Part shown: positions 1 through 26,587 of the stretch, one piece after another
Layout of the letters: each line of letters starts with the position of its first letter
How positions within the stretch are numbered: the first letter of the stretch is position 1
Notes under the pieces: model-generated
Seen by the model: only the letters and a program-made list of their open reading frames with translations
Databases searched by the model: none
What the model was told of the DNA's origin: nothing
Assembly: GCA_009760855.2 (NCBI GenBank)
Contig: WPIO01000013.1
Location: 3,617,501-3,677,500, forward strand
DNA from: Cristatella mucedo
Taxonomy: Eukaryota; Bryozoa; Phylactolaemata; Cristatellidae
Direction of reading: 5' to 3'
Length of the DNA: 60,000 nucleotides
Translations under genes and position numbers: made by a program

Positions 1-1294
1 ATTTTAGACAGCATCAAATCTGCTTATGAAAGACGTGAAGAAAAGGGGATCGTAGGCGTCGATAGGGTACAATCGCTTAAGAAAATTTATTTAAGGGTGT
101 GGCCTTTACCAGTACTCACGCAATGGCTTAAACGTGAGCCAGGAGGCAGGAAGACTCAGGCGCCAAAGCATGTCGGAATACATCGCACCAGATCAAGATG
201 GATATTGAAATTACCCAGAATGAGACGGAAGCGATTCTTAATGCAAAGAACAGAGAAAAGTCAGAAAAGTTAAAGATGAAGCTGAGATTACTACTTGGTG
301 GACGATCAATCAACAGTCACTGTCGGGCACTTACCACTATCTGAACAGAGAATAAGAGATTCAAAATATTGCCGAGAAAGGACTGAGATTGAAAGAGGTT
401 TGGGCGACAACGGCTACTCCACCAAACGGTTTCAACCAACTCAAAGTATGAACAAAGGAAAAATCTTCCTATATAGCATCATTGATTGTGGGAAGTTCGT
501 CCACTTCTGTCAGGTCTTAGTAACCGTGAAAATGTCAAGAGCGTCGTCAAGTAGAAGGCTGCTAACAGCTGACGGTTTATTGAACAGAGAACGAGCACTC
601 CAGACGAACAAGTTATTTCAAGCGGTCAACGAGGTTAGCACAAGTTTTGTTGTATTAGATTCGAAAAACTAGCAAAAGTTCTCATGGGAAACGTGAGGAG
701 TTGTTAGCAAAATTAGCAACATCTTTAATAGGAGAGTCTGTTTCGGTTAGTAGCGACGTAGTACAGATACTACTTTGGCGCCAGCAGGCCCCCACTGGTC
801 TCCTGGCGTGTTCTGCGGGTGACAGCCAAGCCTGGCAAGAGCATGCACCGGGCATGCACTTGTAGTACCTGCACGAGCAAGAAATGACAACGAGCTTGCA
901 TGGTCGTACTCGATCGCCAGCGCCTCCGAAATCGGGTGCCCTGATGAGCCAGAGCGACGATCTGCAATGGCGGTCGGGGGGATGCCTTTAGCGACGAAGA
1001 CGGACGGAGCGCTCCTCGTTAAGCAATTGCAAATCCATTCTCGCGTTACTTACTTCACGGCTTTGGGAAGAAAGGGCTTCAAGAAGGATTCAGGAAACCG
1101 CAGTCACTGCGGCCGCCGCCGGTATTTTTTGCGGCTTTCGTCGCTTGAACTTCGCTTCGATTTCGTGACAACAACTACAGCAGCAGCAGCAGCCGCCAAG
1201 GCGCACAGGGTCAGGCGCCGTACGACGTCTTGATTTGTCCCACGGGTTCGAGATGCTCGCCTTCATTGACAGAGGTCAAGGCGAATGCATTATT
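1..1294. other. Unassigned sequence at window start
   Basis: No gene or repeat was recognised. Short reading frames exist on both strands, but none has a family motif or flanking splice signals. A short CAG/GCA-rich run lies near 1170-1195. The stretch could belong to a flanking gene's intron or to a decayed transposon. Confidence 0.4.
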
Positions 1295-1395
1295 TTGACG
1301 ACCGAGGTCGAGGGCTCGAGTCCTGCGACAAATGTGAAGCGCCTAGATAGAGATTAAGTTCTCATAGGGCGCTATACACACACATTTTTTTACTT
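1295..1395 (+). repeat. SINE fragment: tRNA-like B box joined to the L2-type hairpin tail
   Basis: A Pol III B-box-like segment (GAGGGCTCGAGTCCTGCG) is followed at once by the hairpin tail AAGCGCC...AGAGATTAAGTTCT...GGGCGCT. The B-box half resembles SINE2 copies (ending TCCTGCG), while the tail is that of SINE1. This may be a chimeric or intermediate copy. The A-box part is missing or diverged. Confidence 0.6.
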
Positions 1396-2746
1396 ATAGT
1401 ACCGAAGCGCCGTCTTTCTTTCAAATGCAATTGGAGTCTTCTTTCCATGGCCGCCATCTAGATGGCTCAAGCACGTTACACTTTTCCCGGCTTTTCGGTA
1501 TCGTCCAACAATTCTACCGAAGTCAACGCGACCGTTGAATGCACTAATCGACCCATTCGCCTATCATAACGAGAGTCACAGTAAGAGCGAAGAACACCGG
1601 AAGAGCTTGACTAATGGGCATCGGTCTGGGAGTTTGAAGTTATCATGCCCACATGGAACAATTCGTTGGTTTACTTCCAAGCATTATTTCTGTCATTACT
1701 GGGTGACCTCGTTCTGCTGCAGCACCCAAGACCCGTTCGAAGTTTAGCTAATGCTGTATCTACATCCTGTAAGAGCACCCATAGACACAATAATATCCGC
1801 CCATTGTCTTTACAAGATCAGTGACGGATGAATCCGGTGCCGACGGTGACCGTAACGTCCAGCTGCTGGTTTGAAAGTATACGGTCCGCATGTTTACGGA
1901 TTGGGGGTGACTAAAAACTAAAAACAATTGCTGCTCCGCCACGAAAAGTCTGCAACCTCGCACTAGATGCGACCAAAGCAAACGATGCCATCGATGCATC
2001 GATCCTTAATCATAGCCCTGTGCAAGTTCATATTTTTTAAGCCAAACACATTGGCTGAAAGTAGAACTTATGATAAAACGTCGTTACAAGAGCGCTCGTA
2101 CGTTCGACGGCGAGACGATGCGCTGGCGTCGACGGCTACCGCGACTAAAACGTAGTGACACAAACAGCAAGCTGCAGCAAGTCTCATGCATCACTCCTCG
2201 CCGTCCTTTACCTCCTTTCAAAGAGTCGCACGCAGCGGCACTAATCCGCGCTAAAGCGCGGCGAATGCGGGCGGAGCTGGCGCCGAGAAGCGCGGCTAGC
2301 TAGTTGCAGATGCTGCCCCAGTGCAAGTAGGTACGCCGGTGGTGGCCGAAAATGCCGGCAGCAAAATGTTCGCCCGTATAGCAAATCCACGTCGCTACGG
2401 CGCGCCGCGTTGCGAACGCGGCGCGCCGCTTTCACGTCCGGATAGGACGAGGCCGCGAGCAGCAGCGCTCGCGACGGCGCCAGTCTCAGCCGACGGCGCG
2501 CGACGAAGAGCTGCTGACGCCCGAACCTTGTATCGCGGCTAGCGACTTGTGTGTGCAACACCAATGCACGCACGTACGTACGTACGTATGTCGACCGTGG
2601 CGGAACGCGGTTGAGCCACGACGAGCTTAGCTCTTAACCTTGACGCAGCAAGTCCAACTGGATGGCGTAGGCAAGTCTATTTGACGGCAGCGGACGGTTA
2701 CGGGCATTCTAAAACCACCATCCATCGCACACACCAGCGGCTAAAA
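1396..2746. other. Unassigned intergenic sequence, locally CpG-rich
   Basis: No exon or element was recognised. Positions 2090-2560 are clearly richer in CG dinucleotides than the flanks, and a short ACGT tandem run lies at about 2571-2588. The CpG-rich part could be a small promoter-type island, but no linked exon was found. Confidence 0.35.
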
Positions 2747-4587
2747 CAGGGGTGTCCAACACGTGGCCCGCCGAGGTCTTCTATGCGGCCCGCAAAACGT
2801 TATCCCAAAAATATTTGTCACTCCGTGTTTTTCCTTGATTTTTAATCATTACAAACGGCGATATAAGGCGCTGTGATGTACTTCACGCGCGCGGGAAGCG
2901 TGAAGGTGTCCGAATGGCTATTTTTGCGTGAAGGTAAACAAATCGATTTATTTTGCTAGCCTTCATGTGAACATTTTGGCGTGAAGGGGTAATATATTTG
3001 TGCTACAGCGGCGCCATTACGATCACATTTATAACGCTTCCGCAAGCGGAATTAACTGTTTCACACCGTGGATAGAAAAAAAGAGCCGTTTCTCAGCTGC
3101 TGCTGCACGAACTGGAATCAGTCAGGTAAGTTTTTCAAAAAACGCGTATTGCTCAACTTACTTACTAATACTAAGATATTGCTGTGATAAAATATAAATT
3201 AAATTCGTAACTGATCAGTCTTTTTATTTCACAGAGAAAAATGGCGGCGAATGTGAATACTAGCAAAAACAAAAAAATGACGCAGAAGGAAGACTTTTCA
3301 AAGCATCTCGGACTGTAGACTATTTTGTAATGGAACGCTTCGGTAGGATAATGTGCCTAATATGCCAAGAAAAAATTGCCGTTGCAAAGGAGTACAATGG
3401 TAAGCGACATTTTTCAACAAAGCATGGCGACAGGTACAACAGCCTGACTGGTCAACTTCGAATTGATCGCGTGAACTCGTTGAAACAGAGCGTCATCGGA
3501 CAGCAGTCATTGTTTACAGCAGTCAGCAACAAGTCTGAGGCTTCAACCAAAGTAAGTTTTTTAATAGCTGAAGCTATAGCTAAGGGAGGAAGCATTTTCC
3601 GATGGTGAATTTGTTAAAGAATGCCTCAGGCTGTTTACTGGTGTGGTCTGTCCAGAAAAGAAGTCAGAATTAGAGAAAGTCAGTCTTTCTCATCAAACGG
3701 TTGCGAGAAGAGTTGACGAGCTCGCATCTAACATGGAAGAAAGTCTCACTAAAAGACTTGCTGAATGCGAATTCTATTCTCTTGCGCTCGACGAAAGCAC
3801 GGACAATAGCGATACGGCTCAACTGTCGGTGTTTGTACGCAGAGTAACAGGAAAGTTTGTCATTATCGAAGAACTGTTGGATATATGTTCAATGAAAGGC
3901 ACTACAACGGGGAGGGATATTTTGGATCAGGTCAAGAGGGTCCTCACATAATTTAATCTTCCTGAAACTAAATTGATAGGTTTAACCACAGACGGAGCCC
4001 CTTCAATGACAGGCAGACACAATGGATTTGTATCTTTAATGGTAAAATGAGTACCTCACAAAATTGTCAGTCATCACTGCATCATCCACCAAGAACAGCT
4101 ACGTGCAAAGGTCTTGAGCATGCAACATGTAATGGACAATGTAGTTTCAACAGTCAATGTGATAAGGTCTCGTGCGATAAACCACAGACAATTTCAGGCT
4201 TTCCTTGAAGTGTTGGGATCAGATCATTGTGATGTTATTTATTTCTGCCAAGTCCGTTGCCTAAGTAGGGCAAACACGTTAACCAGGTTTTGGTCACTTC
4301 GGGACGAAATAAAAACATTTATGACAGAAAAGGGAAAAGATGTTGGCTTCCTCGATGACCAGCAGTGGTTGAATGACTTGGCTTTTTTGGTGGACATGAC
4401 CAAACAGCTTGCGGATCTTAATGTCAAACTCCAAGGTAAGGATCAACTGGTCCATAAAATGTATGAGTGCGTTGTCGCGTTTGTGCAAAAGCTGAAACTT
4501 TTCCGGAAACACTTAGATCAGAAGAAACTGTTACATTTCACAACACTAGCAACAAGATCACATGAAACACTGGCTCATGAGGTATTT
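2747..4587 (+). mobile_element. hAT (Charlie-like) DNA transposon, 3' end missing
   Basis: The left end begins with CAGGGGTGTCCAAC followed by GTGGCCCGC, a typical terminal inverted repeat of hAT-Charlie elements. The eight bases before it (2739-2746, GGCTAAAA) would be one copy of the 8-bp target duplication. A broken transposase gene follows. The element stops at about 4587, where an L2 sequence begins, and no right-hand inverted repeat was found. It is therefore truncated and non-autonomous as it stands. Confidence 0.75.
3241..4560 (+). pseudogene. hAT transposase pseudogene with BED zinc finger (ZBED/GTF2IRD2-like)
   Basis: A possible 5' UTR intron (GTAAGT at 3126, CAG ending 3234) precedes ATG 3241. 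The first frame reaches TAG 3316-3318. In the next frame a BED-type finger is visible near 3348-3415 (CLIC, then H-x4-H), followed by a linker in the LTGQLR style. After a frameshift between about 3600 and 3643 comes the catalytic-core region (ALDESTD near 3785, then a TTDGAPSMTG block near 3985). Stops at TAA 3949 and TGA 4048 interrupt it. The RCLSRANTL motif near 4255 replaces the RWLS seen in relatives. The similarity is to host ZBED/GTF2IRD2-type proteins that derive from hAT transposases. With at least two stops and a frameshift it cannot encode a transposase. Confidence 0.8.
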
Positions 4588-6078
4588 CTAGACTGTTGGA
4601 TTCCGAAAAGCAGACGGTACGATGCTTGGCCTGATGGGGCAGTATGTCGGAGAGATAGGCTGGGGCCATAGAATGAAGGGACCTAAAAGTGAGCGACAAA
4701 ACCTTGAAGTCAATCCGTTGCTTGACTGGTAGCCAGTGCAGGTCGGCGAGAAGTGGAGTAATGTGGCAACTGCAACGCTCACCGCAGACAAGCCTAGCTG
4801 CAGAGTTTTGCACCAGCTGCAATCGCCTGATCGCACATGCTGGTAGGCCAGTAAGCAGTGAGTTGCAGAAGTCGAGACGAGATGTCACGAATGCATGGAC
4901 CAACTTGGACGTGGTATCCTTATCTAAACAAGCCCGAATTTTAGCAAATGTTATGAAGCTGAAAATAGGCAGATTTGACTGTGGAGCTGATAAGGTCGTC
5001 TAACAAGAGGTCGCTTTGGAATATGACACCTAGATTTCGAGCTGATTCGACAGGAGATATGCTGGCAGAGCCAATTTTGAGAGACAGCCTTTCCAATCTC
5101 TGAATCACACAGGGTTTGCCCATAACTAGTAAGTTAGTTTTATCATCGTTTAGTTTTAGAAAATTTGCTGCCATCCATGTACAGATGTCATCAGTGCATG
5201 CAGCAAGTGAGTTGAGAGAATTTGAGGTGCTCGAAGGCTGGGAGGGATCAAAGCAAAGGTACAACTGAGTGTCATCCGCATAGAAGTGAAAGCCTAGATT
5301 GTGCATGGAAATCACATCAGCAAGAGGGAGAGTATAGACCGTGAAAAGAACCGGACCTAGCACGGAGCCCTGAAGTACTCCATATTTCAGAGGTACCTCA
5401 GATGATCTTTGTCCATTCACGTCAATACTCTGGAGTCTCCCACTGAGATAGGACCTGAACCACTGCAGAGCAGTGCCAGTGATGCCCAGGCGAGATGAGA
5501 GGCTCTCTAGAAGAACTTCGTGATCGATGGTATCAAAAGCTGCCGAAAGATCGAGCAAAACAAGCAGAGACAGTCTACCAATGTCTGCATTCCTAAGTAG
5601 GTCGTTGTATACCCTAAGCAATGCTGACTCTGTGGAGTGATTAGCTCTAAAGCCAGACTTGAACTTACTAGCAAGGTGTGAGGTTTCGATATATGAGTTC
5701 AGCTGGTCTGCCACGACTCGTTCCAGTGTCTTTGATAGGAATGGTAGAAGGGAGACTGGGCGGTAGTTGCTCAAGTTCTCTTGGTTTAGTGTTGCTTTCT
5801 TGAGAAGAGGCCTGACTACAGCTTTTTTGAAAGGTGCTGGGACATGAAGTGAGGCTAATGACATATTAATGATGTTAGTTATGCATGGCAGCAGCAGATC
5901 AATGCAACGTAGGAGCCGGACAGTGGTAATAGGGTCCAGAGGACTTGTTGTCTTCTTTGATTGCGACACGAACTTTAGGACTAGATCACTAGTGACCTGC
6001 TTAAATGCAGACATTGAGGTGCAGCCAGGAACCGAGGAACAGCATTCTAGTGGGGAGGTTGTCATCGCAGGGATTTCT
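4588..6078 (-). mobile_element. L2-clade LINE (family A), reverse-transcriptase part, inverted relative to its tail
   Basis: On the minus strand an open frame (6089 to 4941, 382 codons) encodes an L2-type reverse transcriptase. NYRPVSLLPFLSK, SGFRANHSTESALL, LLDLSAAFDTIDH, LQGSVLGP and the catalytic FYADDTQLYL are all present. A second frame (4903-4538) carries the C-terminal region (LDFCNSLLTGLP, CHITPLLADLHWLPV, ending near FSESNSL), so there is one frameshift near 4940. The endonuclease half is absent. The 3' UTR expected on the left is missing, and at 6078 the sequence switches to a plus-strand L2 tail. The insertion sits in the hAT element. Confidence 0.9.
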
Positions 6079-6158
6079 CTTTGCAGCAAATGTAAAGCGC
6101 CTAGAAAGAGATTAAGTTCTCTGAGGGTGCTTTATCAAGTACATTATTATTATTATTA
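6079..6158 (+). repeat. L2-A 3' hairpin tail with (ATT)n
   Basis: TTTGCAGCAAATGTAAAGCG leads into the paired hairpin (GCGCC...AGAGA/TTCTCT...GGGTGC) and ends in an ATT repeat. Its orientation is opposite to the adjoining reverse-transcriptase segment, as expected if both come from one twin-primed insertion. Confidence 0.8.
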
Positions 6159-6282
6159 AATACAATTCAGGAATCACGAATAATGAATATCATTCACAAT
6201 AAAACAGATTTAGCTCCCCACCAGTACAACCATTCCATTCCAAAGCCCCAAAGCGGCGTGCACCTATAGCGCCAGCTGTAAC

Positions 6283-6370
6283 GTTTCCCTTTGCAGCAAA
6301 TGTAAAGCGCCTAGAAAGAGACTGAGTTCTCTGAGGGTGCTTTATCAAGTGCATTATTATTATTATTATT
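6283..6370 (+). repeat. L2-A 3' hairpin tail, second copy
   Basis: This is nearly identical to the tail at 6079-6158, again ending in (ATT)n. It is a very short, 5'-truncated insertion or a local duplicate 125 bp downstream. Confidence 0.8.
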
Positions 6371-8457
6371 ACAACTGCCTCATTTGCAACCCCAAAATAC
6401 AACGCACTGGCTCGAAGCACAAAGCACAACCCACTCTTTAGGTCAGAGCACAGCTGACTCATATTATGCGGTTTGAGCTTTTTCTAAACCATCGAAACGT
6501 AGTTTTGTCATCTGGTTCTTAACCGCTGTAATTCAGGAACCGCCAAGTGCAGTCGTAGTCTTTCGGCTTTGACATGCGCACGTTTGAATATGCCTCGATA
6601 AATATACTGCACTAGGGATCTCTGCCACTTCCTGAATCGTCGTACCAGTCCGATCAGCCCCATCAAGTCAAGTTCTTAATGCTATTTTTCGTATGCATAG
6701 TGACACCCACAGCAGCCCCGCAGACACCCACGGTTAGCCATTGGGACGGAAGAACTACCGGCCGATCTCCCACCCACAACATGGCCGCCGAGGCTAAGTA
6801 CCACCTAAGAGGAGCTATTCGTCCTAGTGAACCAATCGTATGAAGAGCTGCGGGCTCGGGCCCCGTCAGCCACGCTTCACGTGATGAGGGAGGGAAAAGT
6901 ATAATTGATTGCGGCCATTTTTGACGAAGAGTGACGCTGTCTGAAACAAGGTAAGCTGCCCATCATAGTGCGGATCCACGTTAAACGGCCTGTTGGATCG
7001 CGGGCATTAATAAATTGAATGGCGGAGGCTAGCCCACGAACTGCAGCTACGCCTTTATGAGCATGTGTCACACAGTCTCGCGGCACTTACCCCGGCTAGG
7101 CGGACTGTCGTGTCGGAGGGGTGGTGACCAGCGTTTAATGCGGCGTGAATCGCACTGGTGGCGCCCTGATCTCTAGGGGCTAGCCGCGTGTGCCGCCTGG
7201 ATGCTTCATAAGCCGTGATTGATGGGCTGATTGTGAACTGCTGTGGCGCTTGGAAGTCGGCGGCCTGTAGCCGCTGTTCTGCTGAGTAATCGGGCCGTCG
7301 TCCTCGGCTGCTGCAGCCTTCGGGATGCCCAAGGTTGGTAACGCAGCCGCGTAAAATGGGGTGACGTCTTGGCCGCACGCTGTTCTGGCTTACCTGAAAT
7401 ACTCTAGTTGCCGCTTAGCTAGGGTTCCAAGCTGTTCTACCACTACTGCGACGTATTCGCCTGGGCTGGCGGGGCGTACGTTTTTTTGGGTCACATCAGC
7501 TAGTTACCGGTTGGGTATTCGTACTTTGTGTAAAAATATCGGCCATGCCGCTCGCTGCCTCCCGCTTGGCCACCAAGTTTGCTTTAACCGAGATGGTAGC
7601 CATTGTATATTGTACAATGGCCGATTGCTTTGTTCGGTATCGCTGTGGCTGCCGTTGTTGCAATGCTGCGGTTGTTGCTAAGTAAATTGAGGTCTGCGGC
7701 TGTCCTTAAGCCAGCCTGCCACCTTGGCAATATATAGCCGAGCTACTGCAGCCTAGGCAGTCATAGATAGAAATTTTTTAGCCGTGGTAATGTAAAATGT
7801 GGACGTCAGATGTGCTCACTCTAACCGGCGAGTGGGACTATATGGGTCGTGGGAGTAATCTAAATAGGGCTGACTTCAGAAATTAGACATAGCTTTTGCC
7901 GCCGGAGCCCCGAGGAATTTAATAGCATAGGAAATATGTCTTAAATGTCAAAACGCAGAGCGATTCGATGTATTACCATTTTCTGGTGTATTTGATGCTA
8001 CGAATACGTGTTCGGTCTTTTCTTCGTCAGTCCAGTCACGCAACACACGTGGAGTCGAATCATAGCTCATCCGACGAGCACGTAGAGCTGCTGATAAGCA
8101 ACGGGGAAAGATCTTTAAGCTCAGCGCCCTTGAACCGTTGCTTCAGTGAAAGGTCGGCGGGATATGCGAGCGTAGCTTAGCATAGCATGCAGACGACGCT
8201 AGTTCGTCGACCCGTGGTCGCTGCCGCTTGTTGCTTCAGAGAGCAGCTGCCTGTGCATTGAGGTCACTGCTTAAAAACTCCCAACTATCCAGCATTGGCC
8301 GAACCGTGAGCGGATACATCGCCGGCCGGTAGCGACCTAGACTGAGCTGCCGGCCGCCGCACGAGCTTTTTTGCCTGTGCTGAACCGTGTTTGTTTGCCA
8401 CAGGAGTGCACTTTTGCTCGTCGAATGATTTCAGTTGCGATCGTCTGTGCTCGAGGG
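6371..8457. other. Unassigned region upstream of the PKNOX gene
   Basis: No element or exon was recognised with confidence. The segment should hold the promoter and any non-coding first exon of the PKNOX gene. Its last kilobase (about 8200-8460) is rich in CTG/CAG-type triplets and fairly GC-rich, in keeping with a promoter-proximal location, but no TATA box or initiator could be defended. Confidence 0.35.
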
Positions 8458-22908
<14,451 letters not shown>

Positions 22909-23545
22909 CCGCCTATCCGCGTGGCTGTGCTATCTATCCTTGGCCCTGTCTTGGCTCTGCATCGCTGCCAAAAAAGCTTCATCGGCTTGTGCATGCTCGG
23001 TGGGTTTCATTGACACTGCCGGTCTGCCGAAGTTTTTTTTCCTGAGATCTGGCATCTGGTCATCATCCGTCCTTCGTTTGTATCCGACCATATAAGCATG
23101 GCCAGCTTGTGCTTTTCCTTTTTTGCTGTTGTGCCAGGAGCTGACGTGCTGAAAGCCTTTTTTTATTGGTTGGCTTTGCTCGACAACTGGCAAGGATGAT
23201 CTTCAGTGCTAGCACTAGTGGCTCGTCGAGCTTGATGGGCTCCACGAGCTGCTATTTTTGCATGAGCTTGCAGACATATATGTCAGCCAGGCCGCGATGC
23301 AGAAACTCGATCATGCCGAGGCTTTTGCCAAACCATGCTAGTTTAGGCCACGAGTGCTGCACATGACTATCCGTACATCCGGCCTTATGGGTTTCAGAAT
23401 CCTTAGGCAGAAACTGTTAGTGATGGGCTTGCATGCCTGCTGGTATTTTAAGATTTTGTTATTCTTAAAAGACATGCCAGATATAGAGCATTGCATTTTA
23501 ATATATCATATTTTTATACTTTGAATAAATGATCGTTATTACTTT
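22909..23545 (+). other. PKNOX: PKNOX 3' UTR
   Basis: This sequence after the stop has no intron signals that need invoking. It ends just after the AATAAA at 23524. Short frames inside it are not supported as genes. Confidence 0.55.
23524..23529 (+). terminator. PKNOX: Polyadenylation signal AATAAA
   Basis: The canonical hexamer lies about 615 bp after the PKNOX stop codon, in an AT-rich stretch and followed by T-rich sequence. It is the first good candidate downstream of the stop. Confidence 0.6.
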
Positions 23546-24172
23546 TGTAGGAGAAAGGCATACACTTCTTTTTTGCCCGTGCTCTTTCTGTGCACTTTCT
23601 ATTTTACATGCTTCCACAGGTTTCTCTCATTCAACCCTTATCTCATCAACCTTATGGCTTGAGCTATGGCTTCTAGAACTCGTCTGTGTTTGGCTGGCCA
23701 GGGGTAGGTTGTTATAGTGTGGTGAGGTAAGAAGTCACGTGTACTTGTGTCGCTTTCAATATCTATAAAATGCAATGAATTGGTTGTTGCTGTTAAGGAA
23801 TGTTCTAGTTTTTACTTGGGTAACAGGAAAGCATCTTACAAAACAGCAAGAGGTCATAAGCAGTGAACCAGTGATTAGTTAAGAATTAAGTAGCTAGAAG
23901 TTACTAGGCAAGAACGATTTGAAGTGCCACGAACTGGTGTAGAAGTGAGCTCCGTAACCCAGGACCTGGACGCCGAAATGCGTCGGGACTACACAAAGCC
24001 AAAAAATGTGTAGTTAATAGATCTCGATTGTCGATTTAGCGGTCACGATGGTACAGCGATTCACATCTCCTTCATTTGACTAGTCGCTATTGATGGAACT
24101 GAGCCATCGCAGGCCACGAAGCCCATGGCTAAAATCTCAAGATAATTGAGTGAGGGTTTCGATGGCGTAAAG
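23546..24172. other. Intergenic sequence, nothing recognised
   Basis: No exon or repeat was identified between the PKNOX poly(A) site and the next L2 copy. Confidence 0.4.
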
Positions 24173-24877
24173 GTAATAATAAGAATACATGAAGCTGGAA
24201 TGTAGCACTGTCAGAGAACTTAATCTCTTTCTAGGTACTTTACGTTTGCTGCAAAAGAAGCATGATAGAATGGTTAATTATAGCATGCTTAATGTCGACA
24301 AGTGTAACATGGGTAGAGGTGACATGCACAGGTCAGCGTGCAACTATGGTTAGTGGCAGCATGCGAAAGTGTCAGCACGTAATGGACGTATCACGTGGAC
24401 CCACTAAATGCTGTGATATGTAATGTTTTTAGTTTTTTGTTAAATGTCATAAGTCAAGGGATGTCGTGACGCCAGTCAGGAGTGAGTTCCAGGCTTTGGG
24501 AGCATACGAAGTAAAGGCATGATCTCTAAAGGATTTGAGGTTCGACAGAGCTTTAGGTAAACGATACGAGTCAGAACAGCCGGTAGCAAGATGCTCGCTC
24601 AGCCTGGTGAGGGTAGATTTGATAAGTAGGCTGAAGCCAAAAAACGAAGGGACCTAAAAGTGAGCGACACAACCTTGAAGTCGATGCGTTGCTTGACTGG
24701 TAGCCAGTGTAGGTCGGCGAGCAGGGTTGTGATGTGGCAGCTGCTACGCTCACGGCAGAAAAGCCTAGCTGCAGATTTTTGCATCGGCTTTAAGCACGTG
24801 ATTGCACAGGACGGTAGACCGGCAAGCAGTGAATTACAGAAGTCAAGACGGGATGTCGCAAATCATGCCAGACAGCC
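24173..24877 (-). mobile_element. L2-A 3' end (tail, UTR, C-terminal region)
   Basis: It begins on the left with AATAATAAG and the diverged hairpin, then the 3' UTR. The C-terminal coding region follows (SRLDFCNSLL-like remnant at about 24840, HITTLLADLHWLPVKQRIDF at about 24720, LTFRSLRFLASAYLS). It is truncated on the 5' side at about 24877. Confidence 0.8.
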
Positions 24878-25510
24878 ACTCTGAGGCTTGCGTATCGTAC
24901 TTACAAAGATAACGTGCTTGGCTGAGGACTTTTGCTGTTTTAGCACGAACGCATGCTCGACTAATTGAGATGTCCTCTAAACCCAATATAAACCAAAGAA
25001 AAATGTTTCATCTCACGACGATTATCGCCATTCGAATTAGTTAAGGTGACAATGGAGATTCACTGGAAGCCCGGATCGCGACTACAAACTCACACAGACT
25101 GCACAAATGCGCACGACAGAGTAGGGGGACATTCTTTTTAAACCATGAAAAAAGTGCGAGTCGCCGGATTCTAAGGTGAACGCATGATAATCATAATGCT
25201 TTGCAGTCCAGTCACGATCCAGTCGATAGAGATATAACCAATCGTGCGCAATCAGATACACGCTCATAGATTTAGCCACGACGAGCTCGTTCATACGCGC
25301 CGCTCATAGATATAGCCATCATGAGCACCGCTGATACAAATAGCCATCGCACGCTCGTACCAATCGCAGCTAAATCTGAAATCAAGCTTGAAATTAAGTT
25401 CAATTGGTCGCCTTTCGATGCACCAAAACCAGTGATTGTGAACCAATGTATCCAAAGACTAGGTAGCTTGAAATACATTCAAAATTGATCAGAGGGTGAG
25501 AATAAGAAAA
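24878..25510. other. Intergenic sequence, nothing recognised
   Basis: An imperfect local duplication near 25260-25350 repeats a CGCTCATAGATTTAGCCA / CGCTCATAGATATAGCCA motif. No gene was seen. Confidence 0.4.
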
Positions 25511-25662
25511 TACTAGCTGATTTAATAGCCTCTTTTGCATAGCGGCAGAAGAGCCCTCAAGGCTATTACCACCTCTTTCAATGGCAGTAAAGGATTGCCC
25601 ACAGCAGAATTCAAACCCACGACCTCGGGACCGTGGTCATGAAAGCAACCACCTTACCTAGT
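25511..25662 (-). repeat. SINE2 copy
   Basis: On the left is the reverse complement of the SINE2 3' end (CTAGCTGATTTAATAGCC). The body GCCTTGAGGGCTCTTCTGCC (minus strand) and a B-box-like GTCGTGGGTTTGAATTCTG follow. It ends in the A-box region. Confidence 0.7.
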
Positions 25663-26587
25663 GCGACATCGCGGCGATATGTGTGTGGCGATGAATGCAG
25701 CTCTCCGAAATTCGAGAGCGCGGATCGAGCATTGAGTTTGGACAAGCACGTCCGAGGCTCGGCCATCGAGAAGCGAACCATTCGAATGTGATGTTTGTAT
25801 TGTTTTTTCACAAAATCGTAACTCGTCAGGGCGAAAACCACGAAGATACCCAGAGCAAGACGAATGCGAGCGATCGCCATTAAACCAATCGCCGCAGCAG
25901 CGAATGGTCAGGTTTGACCAATGCGGTGCTATGTAATGTATCTCCTTCGTATGTAGCTCCACAAAGCCCCACAGACCAAGTGGCTGTTACGCAAGAGATT
26001 TTTCTATAGCACACCCAAAGCCTAAGCGACGTTCGGCACGCATCGGTAGCCTAGAGACCTCATTGTGCGACACAGTACCGCCGCGAAGCCATTCACCAGG
26101 TCAATGGTCCAGAGTATTCGGATTTTTAATAGCAAAGCCGACAGCAGAACGTGGACCGTAGCAAAGACGAACGAAGTATACCCAACAAACAGGTTCAATA
26201 TGTAGTAGTTCTAACTGATCACGATTGGCAGAGCAAGCCATCATGCACACAAGTCTTAATGCCACTGGCTTCGCTTAAGGAACGCGCTCTGATCAGCTGT
26301 AGCTAATCTGGCCTAGGCAGTTCAATCGGTCTAGGGACACGTGATAGCCAGCCAGTCAGCAGTGGTCTGCGACTCCAAAAATAGACCTGGTGTCCTGATG
26401 TCCTGGTGTACCTGAGTAGTCCAGCACTGCAGGTCAATGTGAGACCGCCCTATGTAACAAAGGCACACTGGCTGTAAAGCGAATTCAGCCTACACTAATC
26501 TCACACAACAAAGAGAAAGTGAGAAGCGTAGCTAAGTCACGAGGGCCATTGAAGTAGTGAGTAGCAAGGAAGTAGCAGCTCGATCGT
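25663..26587. other. Intergenic sequence, nothing recognised
   Basis: Short frames on both strands near 25611-25962 carry no family motif. No splice-flanked exon was identified. Confidence 0.4.

Noticed and set aside
4689-5003. Plus-strand frames across the L2-A copies (also 24660, 29785, 20636)
   Set aside because: They are antisense shadows of the L2 C-terminal coding region and look similar to each other only because the element is repeated.
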